From OMOG01 sp041485845 (GTDB taxonomy: Bacteria > Acidobacteriota > Terriglobia > Bryobacterales > Bryobacteraceae), in assembly GCA_041485845.1 (NCBI GenBank), contig JBGPKH010000080.1:1-20254 (forward strand): DNA of 20,254 nt. The letters run 5' to 3'. The position numbers and the translations under genes were made by a program. Shown here in pieces: positions 1 to 8,016 of the stretch. Position 1 is the first letter of the stretch. Every line of letters starts with the position of its first letter. The notes below the pieces were generated by a model. That model was not told the origin of the DNA. It was given only the letters and a program-made list of their open reading frames with translations, and did no database searches.

Positions 1-669
1 ACCGAAGCGGAGCATCAGCAGGTTCTGGATCAGCGAGCGAAACAGGATCTCTTCGGGCAGAGCGGTGCCGGCGAAAATCTGCCCGCCGGTGGCGGCCATC
101 TTGCCGCCCGTCTGAACGGGGAAGTGGGGAGGCGGAATGAAACCGATCGCGACTCCGAGGCCCGCCAGCACCGGAGCGACGATCGCAAACGCCGCCAGCG
201 GCAGCCAGTAGTCCCGCTTCGCACGCGGGAGGCTGTACTTCATCCCAGGTATCGCCCGGAAGCCCAGGAACAGCACCAGGGCTAACAGGATGGCAATGCC
301 GTACGCCACGCTGTGGAGAAAGCCTTGGGCCGGGCGCGGAACCATCGCCTGTCCCGCGGCGAATTCCAACGGCAGCCAGAGCAGCAGGATCGCCAGGAAG
401 TCCAGGGCATGCGGCGTCTTCCCAGCCGGGCCCAGGGGAAAGACGCAGACGATCGGGACCGCGGTGTAGACCAGGACGAGGAGTGACAGGGTTGCGCTGA
501 AGGCGCCCGCCTGCGCGGAGGCCGCGCTGAAGATGGCCGTCAACACAAACGGCAAGGCCCAGATCCGCGCGGGTTGGGCGTGAAGCACGCTCCGCAGCCG
601 ACTCTGGGCCGAAGGAACGAAGAGACCGAATACCGCCGCCAGCAGCAGCGCAAGAAACAGCGTTTGCAT
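1..669 (-). CDS. CPBP (CAAX-like) family intramembrane metalloprotease, partial
   Basis: Reading the minus strand from an ATG at 669 gives 223 residues with no stop before the window edge, so the C-terminus is missing. The visible part is strongly hydrophobic, with membrane segments at about residues 2-19, 36-52, 57-78, 89-108, 118-139 and 155-178. At residues 205-211 lies PEEILFR, which fits the first CPBP/Abi motif (EExxxR) that provides catalytic Glu and Arg in glutamate-type intramembrane proteases. The later His motifs would lie beyond the edge. CPBP proteins act in the inner membrane in prenyl-protein processing, bacteriocin immunity or stress; which applies here cannot be told. No clear Shine-Dalgarno precedes 669, so the start is chosen on the natural hydrophobic N-terminus (MQTLFLALLL). 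It diverges from the toxin-antitoxin pair. Confidence 0.8.
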   Translation of the reverse strand, partial: MQTLFLALLLAAVFGLFVPSAQSRLRSVLHAQPARIWALPFVLTAIFSAASAQAGAFSATLSLLVLVYTAVPIVCVFPLGPAGKTPHALDFLAILLLWLPLEFAAGQAMVPRPAQGFLHSVAYGIAILLALVLFLGFRAIPGMKYSLPRAKRDYWLPLAAFAIVAPVLAGLGVAIGFIPPPHFPVQTGGKMAATGGQIFAGTALPEEILFRSLIQNLLMLRFG

Positions 670-767
670 CAGGGGCGAGACGCTCCGTGTTTCCAGTGTA
701 CTGCGCCTCCGGCGGTCTTAACGATTCCTCCCCAGGAGCACAGCATGAACTGTCCGGCAGAATCCCG

Positions 768-789
768 TACAATGTAATGGTATAGGAGA
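768..789 (+). promoter_or_regulatory. Candidate -10 box and ribosome binding site of the toxin-antitoxin operon
   Basis: TACAAT at 768-773 matches a sigma-70 -10 box at 5 of 6 positions; no convincing -35 is seen at the right spacing. AGGAGA at 784-789 lies 8 bases before the ATG at 798 and is a good Shine-Dalgarno. The short inverted pair GTAT/ATAC flanks this site and could be part of an antitoxin operator, but it is too short to rely on. Confidence 0.45.
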
Positions 790-797
790 ATACGGCG

Positions 798-1085
798 ATG
801 CCCCAAAAAGCCAAACGAACCGCGCGGATCGAAGCCCGTATCGCGCCCGAGGCCCTGCGCGTCGTCAAGCGGGCGGCGCAACTTCGGGGCCGCAGCATCA
901 GCGATTTCGTGGTTGCCGCCGCGCAGGAGGTGGCACACCGAACCATAGAGGAATCCCAAGTGATTCGCTTGTCGGTAGAAGATCAACAGCGATTCATCGA
1001 GCTCTTGCTGAATCCGCCGGCTCCCGCGCCTGCGCTGAAGCGCGCGAAGCGTGCCCATGCCCGCCTGATCGCATCTTCGCGATGA
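798..1085 (+). CDS. DUF1778 ribbon-helix-helix antitoxin (TacA-like)
   Basis: A 95-residue protein of the usual length for the DUF1778/TacA family. Residues 8-16 form the DNA-binding strand (ARIEARIAP), followed by helices at about 18-30 and 33-47 with the family-typical RGRSISDFV turn. The C-terminal half (LSVEDQQRFIELLLNPPAP, residues 58-76) matches the toxin-neutralising tail, in which the Pro-Pro segment is typical. In characterised pairs the antitoxin wraps the GNAT toxin and represses its own operon. The stop overlaps the start of the next gene in ATGA (1082-1085), the classic translationally coupled antitoxin-toxin arrangement. The start has a good ribosome site (AGGAGA). Confidence 0.9.
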   Translation: MPQKAKRTARIEARIAPEALRVVKRAAQLRGRSISDFVVAAAQEVAHRTIEESQVIRLSVEDQQRFIELLLNPPAPAPALKRAKRAHARLIASSR

Positions 1086-1564
1086 CGTTCATCATTGAGC
1101 CGCTTTCGTCAAGCCACGATCGAACGGAGTTTGCCTGCGGGGTTGAAGCGCTGGATCGATACTTTCGTCAGCAGGTTGGGCAGGATGTGCGCCGGCGCGC
1201 CACCGCCTGCTTTGTAGCGCGCGAGACCTCCACCGGCAGAATCGCGGGATTCTACACGCTCGCCGCGGGGGGCATCCCACTCGTGGAAATGCCGGCATCG
1301 CTGGCGAAACGTCTCCCGCGTTATCCTTCAGTTCCTGTTGCGCGTCTGGGACGATTGGCAGCCGCAATAGCCTATCAGGGTCTCCAGCTCGGAGCCGCTT
1401 TGCTGTGGGACGCCATCGATCGCGCCAATCGCTCGGAACTTGCGGTTTACGCGCTGGTCGTCGATGCCCAGGACGAACAAGCCGAGCAATTCTACCGGCA
1501 TCACGGCTTCATCGCATTCCCGAGCCGCCCGAGAACGCCGATACTGCCGTTGAAGAAGAGTTAA
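1082..1564 (+). CDS. GNAT-family acetyltransferase toxin (TacT-like)
   Basis: 160 residues, full length for TacT/AtaT-type toxins, which acetylate the amino group of aminoacyl-tRNAs and block translation. Family marks in order: EFACGVEALDRYF (residues 16-28), GFYTLAAGGI (56-65), VARLGRLA (86-93), YQGLQLGAALL (98-108) and DEQAEQFYRHHGF (131-143). Tyr138 corresponds in position to the catalytic Tyr of TacT. The acetyl-CoA loop normally reads Q-G-x-G-x-G; here the fourth position is Gln102 instead of Gly, and the Asp usual after RLAV is missing (RLAAAIAYQG). This could lower activity or be neutral. Coupled by a 4-bp overlap to the DUF1778 antitoxin. A housekeeping GNAT is much less likely given the context. 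Confidence 0.9.
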   Translation: MTFIIEPLSSSHDRTEFACGVEALDRYFRQQVGQDVRRRATACFVARETSTGRIAGFYTLAAGGIPLVEMPASLAKRLPRYPSVPVARLGRLAAAIAYQGLQLGAALLWDAIDRANRSELAVYALVVDAQDEQAEQFYRHHGFIAFPSRPRTPILPLKKS

Positions 1565-1582
1565 CTCAAGCGCGGGCTGGGT

Positions 1583-1610
1583 GACAGACGACAAAAGGCG
1601 ATCGTCTGTC
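1583..1610. terminator. Hairpin between convergent genes, possible bidirectional terminator
   Basis: A perfect 9-bp inverted repeat, GACAGACGA (1583-1591) and TCGTCTGTC (1602-1610), with a 10-base loop. It lies between the stop of the acetyltransferase (1564) and the stop of the TolC gene (1611). The stem directly abuts the TolC stop codon. No T-run follows on either strand, so intrinsic termination is plausible but unproven. Confidence 0.45.
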
Positions 1611-3263
1611 CTACTTCACGACGATGCCGCGCTCGTCGAGCAGCTCGCCGGTCTGCGTCAGCAGATTCAACAAGCTCACGCGCACGCCGATCTGGTTGTT
1701 CACCACCGCCAGGTCGGCCTGCGCGAAGGCCTGTTGCGCGAAGATCACGTTCTGGTTGATCTCCGTGCCCAGCTTGTACTTCAGGAGCTCCGCGTCCACG
1801 TTCTTTTGCGCGAAATCCCTCTGCGTCAGGGCCAGCTTCAACTGTTCCTTGGCGCCTTCCAGCGAGGTGACGGCCTTGAGCACGCTCAACCGGAGATTCT
1901 GCTGCTGGTTGCGCAGCACGAGCGAATCGTTCTTCTTCTGCACCAGCGCATTGGCCATCGACGCGGAGGCCGCACGATTCCGGATCGGCAGGGTCAGGGT
2001 GAGGCCCGCCTGGTAGGTCGGATATCCGAATCCGAACATCTGGCCGAGCGCGTCGGCGAGCCCGCCGGGAATCGGCTCGACCACGGCGCCGCCGCCGAGC
2101 AGGCTGGAACTGCTGGGATAGTATACGCCGCCGCGGCCGTTGGCCGTATATGCAGCGTTCAGGGTCAGGTTCGGGAGCAGACCGTTCCTGGCGGTCTGGA
2201 TACTCAGGTCGTCGACATCCAGCCTCTGGGTCGCCGACTTGATCACCGGGTTGGTGGCCAGCGCTTTGGCGACTTCCTGCTCCGAATCCACAGCCATGGA
2301 CTCGGCCGGACCGAGGTCTACGGTTTCGGTGAGCACGATCGGGAGTTTGCGGACATCGGGGTCGAGATCGACTGCGAGCTGGTGGCGCAGCGTGTCTTCG
2401 GCGGACCGAAGATTGAATCGCGCCTGAGACACTTGCAAGTCGGCGGCCGCCAGGCTCTGCTGCGGGTTATAGATGTCGAGAGGCGAGATCGCGCCCAGGT
2501 CCAACTGCTGCTGCATGTACTTCAGGTACTCGTTGGCGGTGTCGCGGGCCTTCTCCTGCACCCGGAGATTTTCACGGGCCGAAATCAGGCTCCAGTAGGC
2601 GCCCTCGGCGGTGTTGAGCAGGTTCAGGAGCTGCGTCCGCAAGCCGAATTCCGATACTTTGAAATTGCTCTGCGCGCTCATCAGCGGGATGCGGTTCACG
2701 TAGGCGCCGCGGTTGCGCAGCAGCGGCTGGTTGACATTGAAATTCAGGTTCGAGGTCAGCGAAGGATTGTAGAAGTTGAAGCCGTTGCTTTGCGAGGATT
2801 TGGCTCCCGAGAACTGCACCGTATATTGCGTCCCCGTCTCCAGCGTTTGCGAATAGGCCAGGCTGTACGGCTGGTTCAGCGACTTGCTCGGGCCCGCCGT
2901 ATTCCGGACGTCCAACGCGCTGGTAGGCAGACTCGTGGTTCGCGTGGTGGAGAAACGCGTGGTCGCCGTGGGATCCCACGCGCCGTACGCCGCCATGATC
3001 TGGTTCTTGGGGACTTCGAGCGTGAGCAACTGGATCTGGATGTCCGTGTTGTTGGCCATCACCAGTTCCAGGTAATGTTTGAGCGACAGCTCGAGCTTGC
3101 CGTCGACCACAAAATCCTTCAGCCGCACGGGGTCCCTCAGCTCGACTTTGGTCTGCGCGTTCTGAAAGGCCTCGCGGAAATAATCCGGCTTGGGGAAAGA
3201 CGACTTCTGCGCAAACGCGCCGGCCGCCAGGAAAATGCCTGCAATCAATGTTCGACACAGCAT
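1611..3263 (-). CDS. TolC-family outer-membrane efflux protein
   Basis: A 550-residue protein from the ATG at 3263. This start is preferred over upstream ones because it opens a signal peptide (MLCRTLIAGIFLAAGAFA, residues 1-18, cleaved before Gln19) and lies 4 bases after the MacB stop. Two long helical, Gln/Ala-rich repeats follow, with the TolC-type segments LLNTAEGAYWSLISARENL and LYKLGTEINQNV-like stretches towards the C-terminus. This is the pattern of outer-membrane exit ducts forming a trimeric barrel with a periplasmic alpha-helical tunnel. It is the last gene of the efflux operon, so it should be the dedicated exit channel for the three adaptors and the MacB permease. TolC itself is about 490 residues; the extra length is in loops, including an aromatic, Gly-rich stretch (GGVYYPSSSSLLGGGAVVEP). 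Confidence 0.88.
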   Translation of the reverse strand: MLCRTLIAGIFLAAGAFAQKSSFPKPDYFREAFQNAQTKVELRDPVRLKDFVVDGKLELSLKHYLELVMANNTDIQIQLLTLEVPKNQIMAAYGAWDPTATTRFSTTRTTSLPTSALDVRNTAGPSKSLNQPYSLAYSQTLETGTQYTVQFSGAKSSQSNGFNFYNPSLTSNLNFNVNQPLLRNRGAYVNRIPLMSAQSNFKVSEFGLRTQLLNLLNTAEGAYWSLISARENLRVQEKARDTANEYLKYMQQQLDLGAISPLDIYNPQQSLAAADLQVSQARFNLRSAEDTLRHQLAVDLDPDVRKLPIVLTETVDLGPAESMAVDSEQEVAKALATNPVIKSATQRLDVDDLSIQTARNGLLPNLTLNAAYTANGRGGVYYPSSSSLLGGGAVVEPIPGGLADALGQMFGFGYPTYQAGLTLTLPIRNRAASASMANALVQKKNDSLVLRNQQQNLRLSVLKAVTSLEGAKEQLKLALTQRDFAQKNVDAELLKYKLGTEINQNVIFAQQAFAQADLAVVNNQIGVRVSLLNLLTQTGELLDERGIVVK

Positions 3264-3267
3264 AGTT

Positions 3268-4521
3268 CTACTCGTAACGAATGGCCTCGATGGGATCCAG
3301 TTTTGCGGCCTGCACGGCCGGATAAATACCAAACAACAGTCCGATGAACACGGAAACGCCGAACGCGATACCGATCGACGAACCGGTCACCAGCGTCGAC
3401 CAGCCCGCGGCCGACGCAATGATCTTCGACAACGTAACACCGAACGCGATTCCGATCAGACCGCCGGCGATGGAGATCAGCACGGCCTCCGTCAGGAATT
3501 GACGCACGATGTCCTTCTGCCGTGCACCGATGGCGCGGCGGATACCGATTTCCCGCGTCCGCTCCAGCACCGTGGCGAGCATGATGTTCATGATCCCGAT
3601 ACCGCCTACCAGCAGCGAGATGCCGGCGATGCAGATCATGACGATGTTGAAGATCATCTGCGTCTGCTTGCGCTGTTCGAGCAGCCCGGCGGGCACGATC
3701 ACGGTGAAGTCCCCGGCATCCTTGTGGGTCGCGGTGAGGATCGCGCGCACCACGTTGGACGTCTCGATGGAATCGATGTTAGGACCGACCTTCATGTAGA
3801 TGCCGTCGATCTCGTCCTTCAGATAGCTGGTGTTATCTTCGAAGCGGCGCATCACCGTGTTGAGCGGGGCGATCACCAGGTTGTTGCGGTTGGCGGCCTG
3901 CGCGCCTTCCACGTCGGCATCGCCGGAGGCCTGCGGGGTGAGCACGCCGATCACCTGCATCCAGGTGTCGTTGACCTTGATGTACTTGCCGACCGCCGGG
4001 TCATACCCCAGCAGGTTAACCTTGGTGGATTCGCCCAGGACGCACACCGGCGCGGAGCTCTTGTTTTCCTCCTCGGTGAAGAAGCGGCCCTCGGTCATTT
4101 TGAGGCTGTTGATCTCCACGTAGTTGGGCAGCACGCCGATGAGCTGCGGCGGATCGTTGGCGGTCTTGGGCAGCAGCTTCTGCGGCTTGAACCGTTTGCG
4201 CGGAGTGATCGCCACCAGGCCGGAAACATTCTCGGAAATCGCGCGGAAATCGCGGAAGCTCAGCCCCGGCGAGATGGAGCGAACGGTTTGCAGCTCGTTG
4301 CGGTCCAGGGCTTCGTGCGCTTCCACGATGATGTTGTTGACGCCCAGTTGATCGATGAAGCTCATCATCTCTTTCTGCGCGCCGGCGGTGATGGAGAGCA
4401 TGGCGACCACCGCGCCCACGCCGAAGATCATGCCGAGCATGGTCAGCAAGCTGCGCAGTTTGTGGGCGAAAAGGCTGGCCAGCCCCATCTTGAGCTCGGG
4501 CAGTATGTGGGAGCCGATCAC
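3268..4521 (-). CDS. MacB-type ABC transporter permease (no ATPase domain)
   Basis: 417 residues with the MacB/FtsX plan. One membrane helix at about 27-46 is followed by a large periplasmic MacB-PCD domain (about 47-285) and three C-terminal helices (about 289-316, 345-364, 381-401). The cytoplasmic coupling segment ERTREIGIRRAIGA (320-333) and the ending AAKLDPIEAIRYE are typical of MacB/LolC permeases that work by transmembrane mechanotransmission. MacB of E. coli carries an N-terminal ATPase; here there is none, and no Walker motifs are encoded nearby. The start is GTG at 4521, directly after the TAA of the upstream adaptor; GGGGAGG (4529-4535, minus strand) lies 7 bases before it and supports this choice. 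It would need an ATPase from elsewhere. Confidence 0.9.
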   Translation of the reverse strand: MIGSHILPELKMGLASLFAHKLRSLLTMLGMIFGVGAVVAMLSITAGAQKEMMSFIDQLGVNNIIVEAHEALDRNELQTVRSISPGLSFRDFRAISENVSGLVAITPRKRFKPQKLLPKTANDPPQLIGVLPNYVEINSLKMTEGRFFTEEENKSSAPVCVLGESTKVNLLGYDPAVGKYIKVNDTWMQVIGVLTPQASGDADVEGAQAANRNNLVIAPLNTVMRRFEDNTSYLKDEIDGIYMKVGPNIDSIETSNVVRAILTATHKDAGDFTVIVPAGLLEQRKQTQMIFNIVMICIAGISLLVGGIGIMNIMLATVLERTREIGIRRAIGARQKDIVRQFLTEAVLISIAGGLIGIAFGVTLSKIIASAAGWSTLVTGSSIGIAFGVSVFIGLLFGIYPAVQAAKLDPIEAIRYE

Positions 4522-6603
4522 TTATTTGCCTCCCCCCATACCGGGCATGGGGCCGGCGGCGCCCCCGGTCTTCTTCTCGGCGTTCTTGCTTTTCTTGTCG
4601 GCGGTGGGGTCGGCCAGGGCGAGCATCTCGCCTGGCTTCACGCCCGACGACAACACCATGGTGGATTCGCTGCGTTTCATCAACTGTACTTCACGAGGCT
4701 CGAATTTGCCGTTCTTCTGCTGCACGTATACGGTGGGTTTGCCATTGCGGTCGAAAACCGCCTGCGTGGGAATGTGCAGCGCGTCGGGAATCCTCTCCAC
4801 CACGATTTCGACATCGGCCAGCAGACCGGGCCGCAGCAGCGCCTGCACCTGCGAGTCCTGCTCCGGAGGAAGCGGGAGCTTGGCGTTCTTGCGCTCCTCT
4901 TCGGTAAACGGCGAGGCACTGCGCCGGAACATATCGAGAGGGCCGCCGGCGGCCATGCCGCCACCGCGGCCGCCGCGGCCACCGCCGCCGCCGACGTCGC
5001 CGCCGCCACCTCCACGATTACCGCCGCCGGCGAGGTCGCCGCCCCCACCTCCACGATTACCGCTCGCCGCGCCGTCCCCGCGGCCACCGAACCCGCCGCG
5101 GCCGCCGGCTCCCGGAGTAATACCGGCCTTCGCCATCAGGTCCGACAGTTCCTTTTGCAGCTTCTCCTGCTCTGCGGGGCTCGCAGACTGCATCTTCTGC
5201 CGCAAATCCCGCAGCTTCTGGCGATCTTCGTCGGAGAGGTTGGCCATCGCGCCACGGCCGCCGCCGCCCTGTGCGCGGTCTCCACGACCACCTTGCGCAA
5301 CGCGATCGCCGCCCTGTCCGCCGGCGATGTCGCCGCCGCCGCCGCGGCTACCGCCGCCGCGATTTCCGCGCTGGCGTCCGCCGCCCTGTTCGTCTCCACC
5401 GCCCTGCATCCCCTGCGCTCCACCAGGAATTGCACCCGCTGCGCCGGGCATGCCCGGTACACCCGCTGCACCCGCCTGTCCGGGAAGCCCGCCCTGCAGG
5501 GACGCGAAGAATGTCGAGGCGGTGTTCACCACGTTCTTTTTGGCGTTGGCTTCGGCCGTCGCCATAATGCGCTCCACCTCAGCAGGCTTCATGCCCAACC
5601 CGGTGAGCAACTGGCGCATATCGATCGAGAAGATCACGTCGAACTTCTTGGAGGGATCGCCGGAAAACACGTCGCTGGCCGCGGTGCCGCTCATGGCCTT
5701 GATCTTGCCGTGGAATTGCTTGTCCGGGATGGCGTCCAACTGGAGCAACGCGTCCTGGCCTTCCTTCAGATTCGCGCGATCCAGCTCGCCGACCTTGGTC
5801 CACACGTCCAGTTCGGAAAGGTCCAGCAGGTCCGCCACCGGCATGCCGGGCTGCAAAGTGTCGCCTTCCCGGATGTCGGGCATCTGCTGTCCGAAGTTGA
5901 AGAAGCCGGCGCGGTTCTGCCGGACCGCCACCAGGCCCGTGATCTGGGCCAGGGACCGGGTCTGCGCAATGCGCTGCAATTCCCGCTGGACCTCCAGGAG
6001 GCTGCGGTTGCGTTGCTCGTTATATACCGCAAGCTGCGAATCGGCCTGCTCCTGGCGGGCCTGAACATCGGTCTCGAACTGTTGCAGCGCCCGCTTGCTC
6101 TGGTCGAGCCCGAGGATGTTCTTTTTCGCGTCGATGACGTCGATGATGGGATTGCGCTGGACTTCCAGCTCCGCCCGCCGCACGTCGTAACGCGTCTTGA
6201 GCAGGTTCACCGCGTCCTGGCTCTGTTGAATCGCCAGGTCGGCCTTGGCCTTCTTGATCTGTTCGTCCACGGACTGCACGGAGAGCTGCTGCTCTTCCAG
6301 GGCGGCAAGGCGCTCGGAATCGTCGTACTCGATGATGAGGTCCTTCTCATGAGCCAGGGAGCCCACGGGAGCCAGTTGCGTCACCTGTACCGTGCCGTTC
6401 AGGTTGGGAGCGGTGAGGGAGACGGAGCGGACGGCGTGCAGCTCACCGCGGGTGAAGGCGCGGATGACCACGTCGCCGCGCTGGACCTTGGTGGTGGGGA
6501 TGGAATCCTGGCGTGCCGGCAACTGCTTGTAATACTGGTAACCGTACCAGCCTCCAGCCGCCAGGATGGCCAGCCCAATCAATCGAAAAATGACCTTTTT
6601 CAT
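4522..6603 (-). CDS. HlyD-like periplasmic adaptor with a very large Gly/Arg-rich insertion
   Basis: 693 residues, far longer than the usual 350-450. Order: N-terminal membrane anchor (about 4-22), first half of the lipoyl/barrel-sandwich region (about 36-95), a coiled-coil hairpin rich in Gln/Glu/Lys (about 97-220), the second half (about 221-262), then a beta-barrel domain (263-330). The barrel is interrupted after FDVIFSID (321-328) by about 260 residues. The insertion holds Gly/Arg-rich tracts (371-451 and 498-554) around a charged helical segment (455-494). The barrel resumes at LRPGLLADVEIVVE (590-603), followed by the membrane-proximal domain and a Gly/Met-rich tail. The gene is third in the efflux operon, 41 bases after the previous adaptor, and ends directly against the GTG of the permease. 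The adaptor call is firm; the role of the insertion is unknown. Confidence 0.88.
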   Translation of the reverse strand: MKKVIFRLIGLAILAAGGWYGYQYYKQLPARQDSIPTTKVQRGDVVIRAFTRGELHAVRSVSLTAPNLNGTVQVTQLAPVGSLAHEKDLIIEYDDSERLAALEEQQLSVQSVDEQIKKAKADLAIQQSQDAVNLLKTRYDVRRAELEVQRNPIIDVIDAKKNILGLDQSKRALQQFETDVQARQEQADSQLAVYNEQRNRSLLEVQRELQRIAQTRSLAQITGLVAVRQNRAGFFNFGQQMPDIREGDTLQPGMPVADLLDLSELDVWTKVGELDRANLKEGQDALLQLDAIPDKQFHGKIKAMSGTAASDVFSGDPSKKFDVIFSIDMRQLLTGLGMKPAEVERIMATAEANAKKNVVNTASTFFASLQGGLPGQAGAAGVPGMPGAAGAIPGGAQGMQGGGDEQGGGRQRGNRGGGSRGGGGDIAGGQGGDRVAQGGRGDRAQGGGGRGAMANLSDEDRQKLRDLRQKMQSASPAEQEKLQKELSDLMAKAGITPGAGGRGGFGGRGDGAASGNRGGGGGDLAGGGNRGGGGGDVGGGGGRGGRGGGMAAGGPLDMFRRSASPFTEEERKNAKLPLPPEQDSQVQALLRPGLLADVEIVVERIPDALHIPTQAVFDRNGKPTVYVQQKNGKFEPREVQLMKRSESTMVLSSGVKPGEMLALADPTADKKSKNAEKKTGGAAGPMPGMGGGK
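4996..5073 (-). repeat. 39-bp tandem repeat, two copies, inside the adaptor gene
   Basis: The same 39-bp unit occurs twice in direct order, beginning at 4996 and 5035 (GTCGCC starts at both). It encodes the 13-residue protein repeats GNRGGGGGDLAGG and GNRGGGGGDVGGG (about residues 515-540). Copies are in frame and differ at a few bases, so the glycine-rich tract appears to have grown at least partly by tandem duplication. Confidence 0.8.
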
Positions 6604-6644
6604 GGGGACGTCTCAAAACACCGCACAGGCGAATGCCCGTGAGC

Positions 6645-7955
6645 TTACAGTTTCTTCTTGGCCCTTTTTGCCGCTTCCTCAGGGCTCTCCAGCGTGACGA
6701 TCTCGCCTTCCTTCAGACCGCCCGTCACGATAATGTCCTCGTCGTTGCGCCTGCCCAACTGAATGTAGCGCACCACGAAATTCTTGCCGATCTGCACGTA
6801 CACCGCCGGCTTGCCGTCTTTATCGAAGCTGGAGCGGGCCGGGATCAGCAGCATGTTGGGTTGCCGCTCGATGATGATTTCGGCCGACGAGCTCATACCG
6901 GGGCGCAAGCGGTCGTCCATGTTCTTGAGCGTGGCGCGTGCGGGGAAAGTCTTCTCGGGAGTCGATCCGCCTTTGAATACCAGGCTCGCGATCGGGCTGA
7001 TGAAGTCGATCACTCCCATGAACTCTTTGTCGGGAATGGCATCCACCCGCACCTGCACGGTCTGGCCCATCTGGAGCTTGCCGCGATCCACCTCCTCGAG
7101 GCTGAGGTTAATGTACATTTGCGAGAGGTCGGGGATTTCCGCGATCTCCATGCCGTTACGCGCCATGTCACCCTCTTTGAACGGCGGCGTGGACTGCCCG
7201 AAATTACCCTGGGACGTGCTGAAGTTCGGCAGCACGTTGACCAAGCCGTCGGTAGGCGCGCGAAGCTGCATCAACCCCAGATACTCCTGCGCCTGATCGA
7301 GGTCCTTCGTTGCCTTGTCGCGGCGTTGGCCGAGGCGGCCCAGGTCCGCTTCATTGCCTACCTGGTGCGCGTTGATCGAGGCCTTCACCTGCTGCAGGCT
7401 GCCTTCCGCCACGCCCACCTGGATGCGGTTCTTTTCGCCTTCGATGGCGGAGAGAACCTCCGCCTTGCTGGCATCCAGCTTGGCCCGCTCCAGCGCGTAC
7501 TCCGAGGTCATCTTGTTCATCGCATCGGCTTCTTCGCTCATCTTCTGAGTCGCCTTGGTCTGCACGATGTCGCCCTCGGCCACGCGAACGTTGGTGTTGC
7601 GCGCGATGACGGTCTGCTCCTGCTGCACACCATCGAACTCCACTACTACTTCGCCCTTTTTGATGGGACGTCCGTTGGTGGCCAGGTGGACAATGCGCAG
7701 GCCGGGCACCCGCGGCGCTTTCAAAATGGTGGAATGGGCGCTCTTGATGTCCCCTCGGGTGCGCACGCTGATCACGAAATCGGCGCGTCTCACACGCGCC
7801 ACCGGCACCTCCACCTCCGTGGTCCCGGTGTAGCGATATGCGGCAAATACGCCCCCGCCGCACAACGTCAGTCCGATCATCCAGGTGATGATCTTGACCC
7901 TTCGCGGGTTCGATTTCCCCAGACGAGTCTTCGGCCTTTGATCCTTAGATGACAT
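6645..7955 (-). CDS. HlyD-like periplasmic adaptor of an ABC efflux pump
   Basis: 436 residues, normal length for this family and without the glycine-rich insertions of its neighbours. A basic cytoplasmic tail (1-21) leads to one membrane helix (about 22-41). Then come the first lipoyl half, with IKKGEVVVEFDG, a long coiled-coil hairpin (about 110-225), the second lipoyl half (LMQLRAPTDGLV), a beta-barrel with the LRPGMSSSAEIIIE signature, and a membrane-proximal domain ending in a Lys/Arg-rich tail (EEAAKRAKKKL). It should link the inner-membrane permease to the TolC duct. The ATG at 7955 has AGGGAAG a few bases upstream. Second of three adaptor genes, with gaps of 61 and 41 bases to its neighbours. 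Confidence 0.9.
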   Translation of the reverse strand: MSSKDQRPKTRLGKSNPRRVKIITWMIGLTLCGGGVFAAYRYTGTTEVEVPVARVRRADFVISVRTRGDIKSAHSTILKAPRVPGLRIVHLATNGRPIKKGEVVVEFDGVQQEQTVIARNTNVRVAEGDIVQTKATQKMSEEADAMNKMTSEYALERAKLDASKAEVLSAIEGEKNRIQVGVAEGSLQQVKASINAHQVGNEADLGRLGQRRDKATKDLDQAQEYLGLMQLRAPTDGLVNVLPNFSTSQGNFGQSTPPFKEGDMARNGMEIAEIPDLSQMYINLSLEEVDRGKLQMGQTVQVRVDAIPDKEFMGVIDFISPIASLVFKGGSTPEKTFPARATLKNMDDRLRPGMSSSAEIIIERQPNMLLIPARSSFDKDGKPAVYVQIGKNFVVRYIQLGRRNDEDIIVTGGLKEGEIVTLESPEEAAKRAKKKL

Positions 7956-8016
7956 AATACTTCCCTGTAGTTAGGGGGCCAGACTCGGCGCCCGGCCCCT
8001 ACGAAGCGGTCAATGA

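Noticed and set aside
4930..5480. GC-rich repetitive stretch as a possible CRISPR or origin-like repeat array
   Set aside because: The repeats are irregular, in frame with the adaptor gene and encode glycine tracts; there are no spacers, DnaA boxes or AT-rich unwinding region.
1581..6642. Very long plus-strand open frames opposite the efflux operon (588 and 1150 codons)
   Set aside because: They are rich in His, Arg, Gln and Ala with no domains or signal, the usual composition of antisense shadows of high-GC genes; the minus strand encodes clear TolC, MacB and HlyD proteins.
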